Positions 1 to 7,336 of a stretch of 7,366 nt of DNA are shown here, one piece after another. Source of the stretch: Bacteroidales bacterium Bact_23 (lineage in GTDB: Bacteria; Bacteroidota; Bacteroidia; Bacteroidales; Lentimicrobiaceae). The stretch spans positions 1-7,366 of the forward strand of contig LUZO01000028.1 of the NCBI GenBank assembly GCA_001603685.1, read 5' to 3'. The notes under the pieces were generated by a model. The model saw only the letters and a list, made by a program, of their open reading frames with translations, ran no database searches and had not been told where the DNA came from. Every line of letters begins with the position of its first letter. The stretch's first letter is position 1. The position numbers and the translations under genes are program-made.

Positions 1-70
1 GGAATATTTTCTATAAATATAGGGATTTCTTTGAAACGAAGAAAGTCTCTTATCTCTTAAAAATACCCTT

Positions 71-1147
71 TTACCCTTCAATCCTCTCCCTCTTTATCTT
101 CCCGCTTCCGGTTTCTGCAAATTTGGGAATACGGATAATTTCGGTGGGCAATTCATCGTGGCTGCATAACTGTGCAAAGGATTCCAACAGCGTTTTGTCT
201 TCGTCCGGCACAGCCTCGGTGGATTCGATTACCAATACCGGTACCTGGCCGTATTTCTGATCCGGTCGGGCGGCAATATAAAACCGTTGCGGAATCAGCG
301 GTTGCAGCTTCTTTTCAATTTCTTCCGGAATCAGCTTTTTGCCGCCGCGGTTGATGATGTTGTCGTATCTGCCCAGCCATTTGAAACTGCAGTTGTCGGT
401 TAATTCTGCCAAGTCGTTGGTTATCAGCGGCTGTTCGCTGATGCGGGGAGCGTGGATAACCAGGCAGCCGCGCCGGTCAGTGCTCAGGGAGATGCCGGGG
501 AGGGCGGTAAAGAGCGCACTCCTCTGAGGGCCATTGATTCTCCTCAGCGCAATGTGGCTGATGGTTTCCGTCATGCCGTAGGTGGCGTAAAGCGCGTTGG
601 GCATATCGCCGAGCATTGCTTCCAGTTGCGGGCTGATTTCGCCGCCGCCGATAATCACCGTGCCGATGGTCCGGAACCTTTTACGGGTTTCAGCATCGTT
701 CAGGCTGTTGAAGACCTGAGCCGGCACCATGGCGGCGAAGACGGGGCGGTAATTTTCGTTGAGGTTTTTCAGCGGATTGCCGGTGGGGGCAACGGTCAGC
801 AGGTTCATTCCGGTGTGCATGGAGCGCACTGTCATCATCATGCCTGCAATGGTTTTTGCCGAAAGGCAAAGCAGCGCCTGATCACCGGTTTTCAGCCCCA
901 GAGCTTCGGCGGTGGCTTCGGCGGAGGCAATCATCGCTGTTTTTTTCAACTTTAGCGGTTTCGCAGGCCCCGTGGAGCCGGAGGTAAAGGCGGTAATGGA
1001 ATCCCTGTCCAATACCCATTGCAGCAGAAATTCCCCCAGATCCTGCTCCCACGGATTATCCGACTTCGCAAGCCTTCCGGCTTCTGCCGCAAGATCGCTG
1101 CCGGCAAAGGTGTTGCCGTTTAAGGTAAGTCGGAGTGGAACAGTCAT
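71..1147 (-). CDS. menE: MenE, o-succinylbenzoate-CoA ligase (compact form)
   Basis: This 358-aa acyl-adenylate-forming enzyme is expected to activate o-succinylbenzoate with ATP and CoA to OSB-CoA, in the cytoplasm. Visible ANL-superfamily motifs in order are the phosphate-binding loop TSGSTGPAKP (about 55-64), YGMTETISH (190-198), the hinge region GRYDNIINRGGKKLIPEEIE (259-278), and C-terminal GSGKIKRERI, whose Lys350 fits the adenylation lysine. The start chosen is the ATG at 1147, which overlaps the menC stop in an ATGA. The reading frame stays open upstream to 1369, but that extra stretch lies wholly inside menC and reads as low-complexity Arg/Pro/His sequence, so it is a shadow. The protein is much shorter than E. 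coli or Bacillus MenE (roughly 450-490 aa): the P-loop begins only about 55 residues in, so most of the usual N-terminal subdomain is missing. Compact MenE proteins are, to my knowledge, normal in Bacteroidota. It is the last gene of the operon. Confidence 0.95.
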   Translation of the reverse strand: MTVPLRLTLNGNTFAGSDLAAEAGRLAKSDNPWEQDLGEFLLQWVLDRDSITAFTSGSTGPAKPLKLKKTAMIASAEATAEALGLKTGDQALLCLSAKTIAGMMMTVRSMHTGMNLLTVAPTGNPLKNLNENYRPVFAAMVPAQVFNSLNDAETRKRFRTIGTVIIGGGEISPQLEAMLGDMPNALYATYGMTETISHIALRRINGPQRSALFTALPGISLSTDRRGCLVIHAPRISEQPLITNDLAELTDNCSFKWLGRYDNIINRGGKKLIPEEIEKKLQPLIPQRFYIAARPDQKYGQVPVLVIESTEAVPDEDKTLLESFAQLCSHDELPTEIIRIPKFAETGSGKIKRERIEG

Positions 1148-2223
1148 GGCTGATGAGGAATGGGGTTGTCGATGCCGGTATGGGTCAGATCCCACGGCTG
1201 TTCGGGCAGGAAGCGCAGCACGCCGTTGCCCGATTCGAGCGGGGAGGAGATGTTGTTGGTGTAGAGCGAGCCGGTTCCCAGCCCCTGCGGCAGGTGGTTC
1301 CCGAGGGTAGCCGTCCACTGGGCGATGGCATTCAGACCGATGTTCGATTCCAGGGCGGAGGTAATCCACCAGCCGGCGCCGAGGGATTCAGCCAGACCAA
1401 TCCATTCGGCGGAAGCCTCAAAACCGCCAAGCAGCGAGGGCTTCAGAATAATGTACTGCGGCCGGATTATCTCCAGCAGCCGCCGTTTCTCTCTGGTTTC
1501 GGTAATGCCGGTCAGCTCTTCGTCGAGTGCAACCGCAATGGGTGAGGAGCGGCAGATATCGGCCATTACGGCGGAGTTCCCGGGTTTTATCGGTTGCTCG
1601 ATGCTGTGGATGTCGTAAACCGCCAGGCGGTCGAGCTTTTCCATCGCTTCCTGAGGCGAAAAGGCACCGTTGGCATCCAGCCTGATGGTAATCTCCTTTT
1701 CGCTGAAATGCCTGCGGATTCCGGCAATCAGCTTCAGTTCGGTGTTGAAGTCAATGGCACCCACCTTTATCTTAATTACCCTGTAGCCGGATGCCAGCCG
1801 TTCCAGTATCTGCTTCAGCATAAATTCCTCATCGCCCATCCAGATCAGGCCGTTGATGGGAATTGCCGTTTTGCCTGCCGTAAAGCCGCTTTCGAATAGT
1901 ATGCGGTTTCCGCCGCCGCTGTAGTCGAGCAGCGCCGTTTCAAGCGCAAAGTTCAGGGAGGGCCATTCATGGAGCGAGGAGATGCCGCTAATGCCGGAGT
2001 GGTTGATTTCGTTGCACAACTGTTCAATCCGCTGACTGAAACCTGGCCTGTCGTCGGGACTCAGGCCGGGAATTACGCCGCATTCGCCTATGCCGGCAAC
2101 AGCGGGATTGCTGCTGTCGCGAAGCAGCAGAAAGTAGCTGTCGCGGTGGTGCAGCACCCCCCTCGAAGTGCCCGAAGGTTGCCTGAAAATCAGCCGGTGA
2201 TGATGATACGATGCGGTAAACAT
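1144..2223 (-). CDS. menC: MenC, o-succinylbenzoate synthase
   Basis: This 359-aa enolase-superfamily protein is expected to dehydrate SHCHC to o-succinylbenzoate using a divalent metal. The N-terminal capping domain (about 1-115) contains the GIGECGVIPGLS segment typical of the family. The barrel carries the expected residues: KIK at 151-153 (the second lysine being the usual base), metal ligands Asp183 in RLDANGAF, Glu209 in IEQP and Asp234 in ALDEEL, and Lys261 in LKPSLLGG. The later ITSALESNIG (287-296) is the C-terminal barrel signature. These residues are what separate a working OSB synthase from a decayed copy, and none is missing. Some relatives also racemise N-acyl amino acids, but the operon context argues for the menaquinone role. 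The ATG start lies two bases after the menA stop, and the stop overlaps the menE start as ATGA, so translational coupling on both sides is likely. Confidence 0.95.
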   Translation of the reverse strand: MFTASYHHHRLIFRQPSGTSRGVLHHRDSYFLLLRDSSNPAVAGIGECGVIPGLSPDDRPGFSQRIEQLCNEINHSGISGISSLHEWPSLNFALETALLDYSGGGNRILFESGFTAGKTAIPINGLIWMGDEEFMLKQILERLASGYRVIKIKVGAIDFNTELKLIAGIRRHFSEKEITIRLDANGAFSPQEAMEKLDRLAVYDIHSIEQPIKPGNSAVMADICRSSPIAVALDEELTGITETREKRRLLEIIRPQYIILKPSLLGGFEASAEWIGLAESLGAGWWITSALESNIGLNAIAQWTATLGNHLPQGLGTGSLYTNNISSPLESGNGVLRFLPEQPWDLTHTGIDNPIPHQP

Positions 2224-2225
2224 GG

Positions 2226-3134
2226 TTAAAGCATAATGCTGATTCCGAAAATTATGACCGTGGCAAAGGTCGCCAGGGCGAGCTTTTTCAGTTGCGGGTC
2301 TAGTTCGGCAGGTACTTTATTTCTGAAGACAACAATCAGATGGTTCACAAAAAAGATGGCCGTTATCAGAAAGATAAACTGCATAGGGTGTCGATAGTTC
2401 AGCAGGCACCATACAACCAGCGTCAGCAGCGCGCCGCCAATCATCACCGCATGGTAAATCTTGGCCTTGAAGCTGCCCATTATGACCACCAGGGTGCGTT
2501 TCCCCGAAAGCTCATCGCCTTTTACATCGCGCATGTTGTTCAGGTTGAGTACGGCTGTGCTGAGCAGCCCCAGTGCGGTTGCCGGCAGCCAGAGCGCAGC
2601 GTTTAGCGTTTGGGTATGAAGATAGTAGGTTCCCATGACTCCGGTAAGGCCGAAAAACAGGAACACGAACAGGTCGCCCAGCCCGATGTAGCCGTAGGGT
2701 TTTGAGCCGGCGGTGTACATAATGGCGGCTGCCAGTGCGGTAATGCCCAGTCCGAGGAAGGCCAGCCATCCCGTTGAGGGGCGGAAACCGATTCCTGCGC
2801 CAATCAGCAGAATGCCCGAGATAAATCCCAAGGCCGAGGTAATAATTATGGCTGTTTTCATCTCACGGAGCGAGATGGCGCCGCTTTGTACCGTTCGTGC
2901 GGGGCCCACCCTTTCGGGGTTATCGGCTCCGTTCACCGAATCGCCGTAGTCGTTGGCCAGGTTGCTGAGGATCTGCAGAAAAAGCGTAGTGAGCAGCGCC
3001 AGCGCAAAGACAGCCCAGCTGAATCGGCCGTCGTGCCACGCCACAAAACTGCCCATCAGCGAGCTGGAAAAGGCCAGCGGAAGTGTCCGCGGACGGGCGG
3101 CATGAACCCACGCATCAAATTTCTCTTTTTTCAT
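2226..3134 (-). CDS. menA: MenA, DHNA polyprenyltransferase
   Basis: This 302-aa UbiA-family integral membrane prenyltransferase is expected to join a polyprenyl diphosphate to 1,4-dihydroxy-2-naphthoate, giving demethylmenaquinone in the cytoplasmic membrane. The N-terminal WVHAARPRTLPLA (9-21) is typical of MenA. The first Asp-rich motif, NLANDYGDSVNGAD (58-71), and the second, NNMRDVKGDE (199-208), are the Mg-diphosphate binding sites and both are intact. GPARTVQSGAIS (77-88) is another MenA signature. About eight or nine hydrophobic segments can be read, roughly at 18-33, 40-60, 95-115, 122-140, 152-171, 178-197, 228-246, 251-270 and 285-301. Length is normal for the family. It sits between menB and menC, 30 bases after the menB stop, whereas in E. 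coli menA lies apart from the main men cluster. UbiA and protoporphyrin or chlorophyll relatives are less likely given these motifs and neighbours. Confidence 0.95.
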   Translation of the reverse strand: MKKEKFDAWVHAARPRTLPLAFSSSLMGSFVAWHDGRFSWAVFALALLTTLFLQILSNLANDYGDSVNGADNPERVGPARTVQSGAISLREMKTAIIITSALGFISGILLIGAGIGFRPSTGWLAFLGLGITALAAAIMYTAGSKPYGYIGLGDLFVFLFFGLTGVMGTYYLHTQTLNAALWLPATALGLLSTAVLNLNNMRDVKGDELSGKRTLVVIMGSFKAKIYHAVMIGGALLTLVVWCLLNYRHPMQFIFLITAIFFVNHLIVVFRNKVPAELDPQLKKLALATFATVIIFGISIML

Positions 3135-3164
3135 GCTCTCTTTGCTTGTCAGGCGGCGGGTTTA

Positions 3165-3986
3165 TCAGGGGAATTTCGGGAATTTCTGAAAATCGGGGTC
3201 GCGTTTCTCCAGGAATGCCTTTTTGCCTTCCTGTGCCTCTTCGGTAAGGTAATAGAGCAGGGTGGCATTTCCGGCCAGTTCCTGAAGCCCGGCCTGGCCA
3301 TCCAGTTCGGCGTTCAGCGCCATCTTCAGCATACGAAGCGCCAGCGGGCTGCGCTGCATCATGGTTTTGCACCAGTCAACCACCTCGTCTTCAAGCTGAT
3401 CGAAAGGTACTACCTTGTTTACCAGTCCCATTTCCAGCGCTTCCTGAGCCGAGTACTGCCGGCAGAGGAACCATATTTCGCGGGCCTTTTTCTGGCCTAC
3501 GATTCGGGCAAGGTAAGATGAGCCGAAACCGCCGTCGAAACTGCCCACTTTAGGCCCGGTTTGCCCGAAAATGGCATTCTCCGAAGCGATGGTCAGGTCG
3601 CAGACGACATGCAGCACATGGCCGCCGCCGATGGCATAACCGTTTACCATGGCCACCACCGGTTTGGGCAGCGAGCGGATCAGCTTCTGAAGGTCAAGCA
3701 CATTCAGCCGCGGAATGCCATCCTTGCCGACATAGCCGCCGTGGCCCTTGATATTCTGGTCGCCGCCGCTGCAGAAAGCCTTGTCGCCTTCGCCGGTAAG
3801 CACCACGACGCCAACATCATCCGCCTCACGGCAGTAGCGCATGGCGTCAATCATCTCCTTCACGGTATCGGGCGTAAAGGCGTTGCGGTAGCGCGGCCGG
3901 TTGATGGTAATGCGTGCAATTCCCTCGAAGAAATCGAATTTGATCTCCTCATATTCTTTTATGGTCGTCCAGTTGCGTTTTGTCAT
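3165..3986 (-). CDS. menB: MenB, 1,4-dihydroxy-2-naphthoyl-CoA synthase
   Basis: This 273-aa crotonase-fold enzyme is expected to perform the intramolecular Dieckmann-type ring closure of OSB-CoA to DHNA-CoA. The CoA and oxyanion-hole regions are visible as FCSGGDQ (71-77) and GYAIGGGHVLH (116-126). The segment FGQTGPKVGSFDGGFGSSYLARIVGQ (140-165, read as two halves) is nearly the E. coli sequence. Gly144 in QTGPKVG marks the bicarbonate-dependent type I MenB; type II enzymes such as the mycobacterial one carry Asp there. Asp151 in SFDGG and tyrosines 85 and 246 match positions known to matter in E. coli MenB. The C-terminal LQELAGNATLLYYLTEEAQEG segment (235-254) and the FxKFPKFP tail are also typical. 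Its ATG overlaps the menD stop (ATGA at 3986-3983). In E. coli menH would sit between menD and menB; here there is no room for it. Confidence 0.97.
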   Translation of the reverse strand: MTKRNWTTIKEYEEIKFDFFEGIARITINRPRYRNAFTPDTVKEMIDAMRYCREADDVGVVVLTGEGDKAFCSGGDQNIKGHGGYVGKDGIPRLNVLDLQKLIRSLPKPVVAMVNGYAIGGGHVLHVVCDLTIASENAIFGQTGPKVGSFDGGFGSSYLARIVGQKKAREIWFLCRQYSAQEALEMGLVNKVVPFDQLEDEVVDWCKTMMQRSPLALRMLKMALNAELDGQAGLQELAGNATLLYYLTEEAQEGKKAFLEKRDPDFQKFPKFP

Positions 3987-5674
3987 GATATGATGAATTT
4001 GAAATAATCTTTTAATACCTGTGCGCTGGTTTTTGAGGGGGTGAAAACCTCGAGCAGCGCAGGGCGGTTGTTTTCCTGTTTGCCGAAAAACGGCTGCAAT
4101 GCCCGGCTTAGTGATCCGGCGTCACCGGCCGAAAAGTAGCTGAAGCCAAAATTCCTTGCGATGCCTTCCGCACTGAAGCTGTGGGCGGTTTCGATGAATG
4201 GCTCCAGCTCTTCAAAGCGGTCAGGGCCGGGGATAAAGCGGAAAATGTTGCCGCCGCCGTTGTTGATCAGGATGATTCTGAGCCCCGCAGGCGGATTGGT
4301 GTTCCACAATGCGTTGCTGTCGTACAGAAATCCGATGTCGCCGGTGATGATGGTAACCGGTTTTTCGCTGATTATGGCTGCGCCGGCGGCAGTGGAAACC
4401 GAGCCGTCGATGCCGGATGTGCCGCGGTTCGACCAGGTTTCAAACTCCGAAGCTTCATCGAAAAGCTGCGCATAGCGGATGGGCGTGCTGTTGCCCAGAT
4501 GCAGGCAGGTGGTGCGCGGAATATGGCGGAACAGAAGTTCGAACACCCTGAAATCGGAAAAAGGTGCAGAGGCAAGGTAGGTGTGGTGCCTCTCCCGATG
4601 GGCTTTGTCCCGCTCCGCCCAGAGTGCCCGGTAGTTGCTTTCAGTGGTTTGAAGATGCGGCGCCAGTTGCCTGAAGAAGGTTTCCGGTCCGGCCGGAATG
4701 GTAAGGGTAAGCGATAGATAGGTATCGAGATGGAAATCTTCGGTGTCGGGATTGATGTGCCAGTGCTGTGCCGGCTGCATCTTTCTGAGCAGCGATTTTA
4801 TCTTTTTCGAAACCACCGCTCCGCCGAAGGTTAGCAGGATATCGGGGGTGAAACCGGCAATCAGCTTATCTGAAATTCCTTCAATGGTACGGTCGATGCA
4901 GCGGATACAGCCCGGGAGATTCAGGTTGGTGGTGGTTTCGGTAAGGATGGCGACCGAGGGATCTTCGGCAAAGCGGCTGAGCAGTGTTTCCAGTTTATGG
5001 CCCGGGGTCATTTGTCCGGCAAGAATCAGTTTCGAACCGGCCTTGTTCCATATATCAGCCAGCCTGAGCAGTTCTTCCTGCGGAATCAGGGTTTCCACCG
5101 GCAGCAGGCGTATGGTGCGAGGCATTTTCGACAGGTCAAACGGCCTGATGTCGTACAGCGGTTCGCGCAGGGGCAGGTTCACATGCACGGGACCGGGTGC
5201 CGGGAAGAGGGTGCGGTCGATGGCTTCGTTCAGTTGCCTGCTGAACTGCCACAGATTTTCGGGCGCGGCAACTGCGTGCGGCAGGTGAAAGCTCTTCCGG
5301 ATGTAATTGGCGTAAATATCCCGCTGACGGATGGTCTGCCCGTCGCCCTGGTCAATCCACTCTTCCGGTCTGTCGGCGGTGATGACCAGCAGCGGCACTT
5401 TCTGATAATAGGCTTCAACGACGGCCGGCGCATAGTTCAGCGCTGCCGAACCCGAAGTGCACAACAGGGCTACCGGCCTGCGAAGCTGCTGCGCCATACC
5501 AAGAGCATAAAATCCGGCACTCCGCTCATCGGCGATGCTCAACAGCTTGATTTTCTTGCTCTGACTCAGGGCAATAATGGCCGGAGCATTGCGCGAACCG
5601 GGCGATACCACCGCATGGGTTACCCCTTTTTCAGAAAGTATGGCAGCCATCAGGCCGAGATGTTCCTGGCTCAT
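3983..5674 (-). CDS. menD: MenD, SEPHCHC synthase (thiamine-diphosphate enzyme)
   Basis: This 563-aa ThDP-dependent enzyme is expected to decarboxylate 2-oxoglutarate and add the resulting carbanion to isochorismate, the first committed step. The N-terminal Pyr domain shows SPGSRNAP (24-31), whose Arg28 matches a substrate-binding arginine, and ADERSAGFYALG (48-59), where Glu50 is the cofactor-activating glutamate. LLCTSGSAALNYAPAVVEA (70-88) and ITADRPEEW (98-106) follow. The C-terminal PP domain has SNRGTSGIDGSVSTAAG (415-431) and the Mg-ThDP motif GDIGFLYD (445-452) with NNGGGNIF (471-478). The chosen ATG at 5674 gives the family N-terminus MSQEHLGLMAAIL. The frame is open upstream to 6106, but that stretch is antiphase shadow of menF and has no ThDP-family features. 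The gene begins 14 bases after menF ends. Length is close to E. coli MenD (556 aa). Confidence 0.96.
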   Translation of the reverse strand: MSQEHLGLMAAILSEKGVTHAVVSPGSRNAPAIIALSQSKKIKLLSIADERSAGFYALGMAQQLRRPVALLCTSGSAALNYAPAVVEAYYQKVPLLVITADRPEEWIDQGDGQTIRQRDIYANYIRKSFHLPHAVAAPENLWQFSRQLNEAIDRTLFPAPGPVHVNLPLREPLYDIRPFDLSKMPRTIRLLPVETLIPQEELLRLADIWNKAGSKLILAGQMTPGHKLETLLSRFAEDPSVAILTETTTNLNLPGCIRCIDRTIEGISDKLIAGFTPDILLTFGGAVVSKKIKSLLRKMQPAQHWHINPDTEDFHLDTYLSLTLTIPAGPETFFRQLAPHLQTTESNYRALWAERDKAHRERHHTYLASAPFSDFRVFELLFRHIPRTTCLHLGNSTPIRYAQLFDEASEFETWSNRGTSGIDGSVSTAAGAAIISEKPVTIITGDIGFLYDSNALWNTNPPAGLRIILINNGGGNIFRFIPGPDRFEELEPFIETAHSFSAEGIARNFGFSYFSAGDAGSLSRALQPFFGKQENNRPALLEVFTPSKTSAQVLKDYFKFIIS

Positions 5675-5688
5675 CCGAATAATGGTAT

Positions 5689-6774
5689 TTAAAATGCGAA
5701 ATTCTGCATTTTTCTGATGGGATTCAACAAAGTTAGGCTTTTTAGTTCGGTTTCTTTCCATTCCGACTCCGGATCGGAGGCTGCAGTGATGCCTCCGCCG
5801 GCATATATAACGGCTTTTCCGGCAAAAATCTGCATACAGCGGAGGTTTACAAACAGCGAGGCATCCTCCTTTCCGCTGACGGGCCCGAGAAATCCGGTGT
5901 AGAAACTCCGGTCGTAGCCTTCCGTTTCCAGGATGATGCTGCGGGCCCTGTCTTCGGGCCAGCCGCAAACCGCCGGAGTGGGGTGGAGGGCTTCGGCAAG
6001 CTGGCCGGGGCCATCGGCACCCGAATCGGCCGTGAAAGCCGTTTTCAGATGGCTTACCCTGGCCGCGGGAACCGTTACCTTTTCGGCGCGCCTGACGGAG
6101 GTGCATCCCGAAGCAGCCATTTTCTCTTCAATGTGACGGCAGACCCACTCATGCTCGTCAATCTCCTTTTCGCCCCAGTCGCCCGTTTCGGTGATGCTGC
6201 GGGTTCCGGCCAGTGCCATGGTTGAGACCTTCCCCTGTTCAACATCGAGCAGAAGCTCGGGCGTGGCGCCAGCCCACAACCCGTAGCCGGGCATCCAGAC
6301 AAGATACACGAAAGCGGTGGGATGTTCCTCACATAAAAGCCCGAACAGATCAGCGGCAAGTTCCGGGTTGGGGAACGGGGTTTCTATCGGCCGGGAAATC
6401 ACCACCTTATCGGCTTTGCCTTCTGATATCTTGCTGACAACCTGCGCAATCCGGCGGATGTATTCATCCTTCTCGGGTGGAATGATGTTGCATTCGGAGA
6501 TGGCAACAGGCTTTGGATTTTCAAGATCAATACTCTCAAATGTGGTGCCGTGCAGTATTTTTTCACCGTTTAAGGCAAGCGCCGGCGCCGGTTTCAGGAA
6601 TGGCGCCATCACAAAAGCAGCACCGGAATCAAATATCTCCCGTATGCCGGAAATCTCATAAAACCCGTTTTTATCAATTATGGTTTCGGGATCGCTTTCG
6701 CCCGGTTTCCGGAATGAGGCAAAGGCGGTGGTGGTGCCGATCAGCGACTGCTGCAACTCTTTCAGTGAGATCAT
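5689..6774 (-). CDS. menF: MenF, menaquinone-type isochorismate synthase
   Basis: This 361-aa chorismate-binding (MST family) enzyme is expected to convert chorismate to isochorismate with Mg2+. Conserved blocks are ADKVVISR (121-128, Lys123 fitting the general base that activates water), YLVWMPGYGLWAGATPELLL (157-176), MALAGTRS (186-193), DEHEWVCRHI (206-215), LHPTPAVCGWP (263-273), YDRSFYTGFLGPVSG (287-301), VNLRCMQI (309-316) and YAGGGITAASDPESEWKETELK (324-345, where glutamates usually bind Mg). The ALAGTR/HPTPAVCG pattern and the position next to menD favour isochorismate synthase over anthranilate or aminodeoxychorismate synthase; a siderophore EntC-type role is unlikely without siderophore genes. 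It is about 70 residues shorter than E. coli MenF, with a reduced N-terminal region, but the catalytic part is complete. The ATG at 6774 lies 15 bases after the menI stop, so there is little room for a longer form. Confidence 0.95.
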   Translation of the reverse strand: MISLKELQQSLIGTTTAFASFRKPGESDPETIIDKNGFYEISGIREIFDSGAAFVMAPFLKPAPALALNGEKILHGTTFESIDLENPKPVAISECNIIPPEKDEYIRRIAQVVSKISEGKADKVVISRPIETPFPNPELAADLFGLLCEEHPTAFVYLVWMPGYGLWAGATPELLLDVEQGKVSTMALAGTRSITETGDWGEKEIDEHEWVCRHIEEKMAASGCTSVRRAEKVTVPAARVSHLKTAFTADSGADGPGQLAEALHPTPAVCGWPEDRARSIILETEGYDRSFYTGFLGPVSGKEDASLFVNLRCMQIFAGKAVIYAGGGITAASDPESEWKETELKSLTLLNPIRKMQNFAF

Positions 6775-6789
6775 TTGTCAGCCGGTCGT

Positions 6790-7209
6790 TTATTCCGCTT
6801 TTGGTTCGAGTACCATCACGGTAAGCCTTGAGATGCATACGGTTTCGCCGGCGTCGTTGGTAATCCGGATGTCCCACACATGCAGCCTGCGCGAACGCAT
6901 CAGCAGGGTGGCTTTGCCGTGGACATGACCCGAGGTGGCCTTGCGTACATGGTTGGCGTTGATCTCAATGCCGACAACCGCCTGTTTGTTTCCTGCAATG
7001 GCTACCGATCCCATGCTGCCCAGGGTTTCGGCAAGTGCGGCGGATGCTCCGCCATGCAGCAGTCCGGCCGGCTGAACGGTGCGGTGGTCAACGGGCATGC
7101 TGGCGCAAAGGTAATCCGGCCCGACTTCGGTATAAACTATGCCAAGCTGCTCCATCAGCGTGCCCGCTGACATGGCATTCATGGCGTCAAGACTCATTGT
7201 GGTAAGCAT
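6790..7209 (-). CDS. menI: MenI, DHNA-CoA thioesterase (hotdog fold)
   Basis: This hotdog-fold thioesterase of the PaaI/YdiI group is expected to hydrolyse 1,4-dihydroxy-2-naphthoyl-CoA to DHNA, the substrate of MenA. With the ATG at 7209 it is 139 aa, close to E. coli MenI/YdiI (136 aa). Shared segments include MPVDHRTVQPAGLLHGGAS (38-56) and AETLGS (60-65), with Gln46, His52 and Glu61 matching the YdiI active-site residues Gln48, His54 and Glu63, then VVGIEINANHVR (78-89) and a C-terminal SRLTVMVL. The start is uncertain. ATG 7209 (MLTTMSLDAM) best fits the family length; ATG 7197 (MSLDAMNAM, 135 aa) is also possible; a longer frame would need a TTG at 7242. The gene is first in the operon although its reaction comes late in the pathway. 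A general acyl-CoA or phenylacetate-type thioesterase is possible, but the context and near-YdiI motif make the menaquinone role likely. Confidence 0.9.
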   Translation of the reverse strand: MLTTMSLDAMNAMSAGTLMEQLGIVYTEVGPDYLCASMPVDHRTVQPAGLLHGGASAALAETLGSMGSVAIAGNKQAVVGIEINANHVRKATSGHVHGKATLLMRSRRLHVWDIRITNDAGETVCISRLTVMVLEPKAE

Positions 7210-7255
7210 AATTTCAGATGTGTGTGTATTAACAACAATCAATTACTAAGGTTTG

Positions 7256-7286
7256 CGAATATGAGAATAAAGAAGCGGGAAAGCAA
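7256..7286 (-). promoter_or_regulatory. possible Bacteroidota-type promoter for the men operon
   Basis: On the minus strand a TTG (7286-7284) is followed after 20 bases by CATATTCG (7263-7256), a partial match (four of six defined positions) to the Bacteroidota -7 box TAnnTTTG, with -33 to -7 spacing in the expected range. Transcription would start near 7250, leaving a leader of about 40 bases before the ATG at 7209. The match is imperfect and was picked by eye, so it is only a candidate. It is nonetheless in the only non-coding stretch upstream of the seven genes, where an operon promoter would be expected unless transcription comes from beyond the window. Confidence 0.22.
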
Positions 7287-7321
7287 GAGAAAAGATGGTT
7301 TTGTGGGGGTCAGAGGTCGGA

Positions 7322-7335
7322 TCCGCCGCGGCGGA
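7322..7335. repeat. 14-base perfect palindrome (TCCGCCGCGGCGGA)
   Basis: The sequence TCCGCCGCGGCGGA is identical to its own reverse complement over all 14 bases and is very GC-rich, unlike the AT-richer DNA between it and menI. It sits within a repeat-like block next to tandem heptamers. It could be part of an interspersed intergenic repeat or a binding site for a dimeric protein. As a hairpin it would have no proper loop unless the central bases open, and no T-run follows on either strand, so a terminator reading is weak. Confidence 0.6.
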
Positions 7336-7336
7336 C

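Noticed and set aside
11..44. Small inverted repeats after menE (CTATA/TATAG at 11-22; TTTCTT/AAGAAA at 26-44) as a terminator
   Set aside because: The stems are only five or six AT-rich base pairs, and no T-run follows on the minus strand. No convincing terminator is visible in 1-70.
1148..1369. Upstream in-frame extension of menE (74 more residues)
   Set aside because: It lies entirely within menC in another frame, reads as Arg/Pro/His-rich shadow sequence, and the ATG at 1147 gives a normal start coupled to the menC stop.
4997..5692. 231-aa plus-strand open frame opposite menD, and similar ones at 452-955 and 2886-3521
   Set aside because: These are antisense shadows of well-supported genes in a GC-rich region. 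Their translations show no domain, no coherent hydrophobic pattern and no family motif.
5675..6106. Upstream in-frame extension of menD (about 144 residues)
   Set aside because: It overlaps menF in another frame and has no family similarity; the ATG at 5674 yields the expected MenD N-terminus.
7219..7227. Short TG repeat near the menI start as a phase-variation tract
   Set aside because: It is only about four dinucleotide units, too short to suggest slippage switching, and menaquinone genes are not expected to phase-vary.
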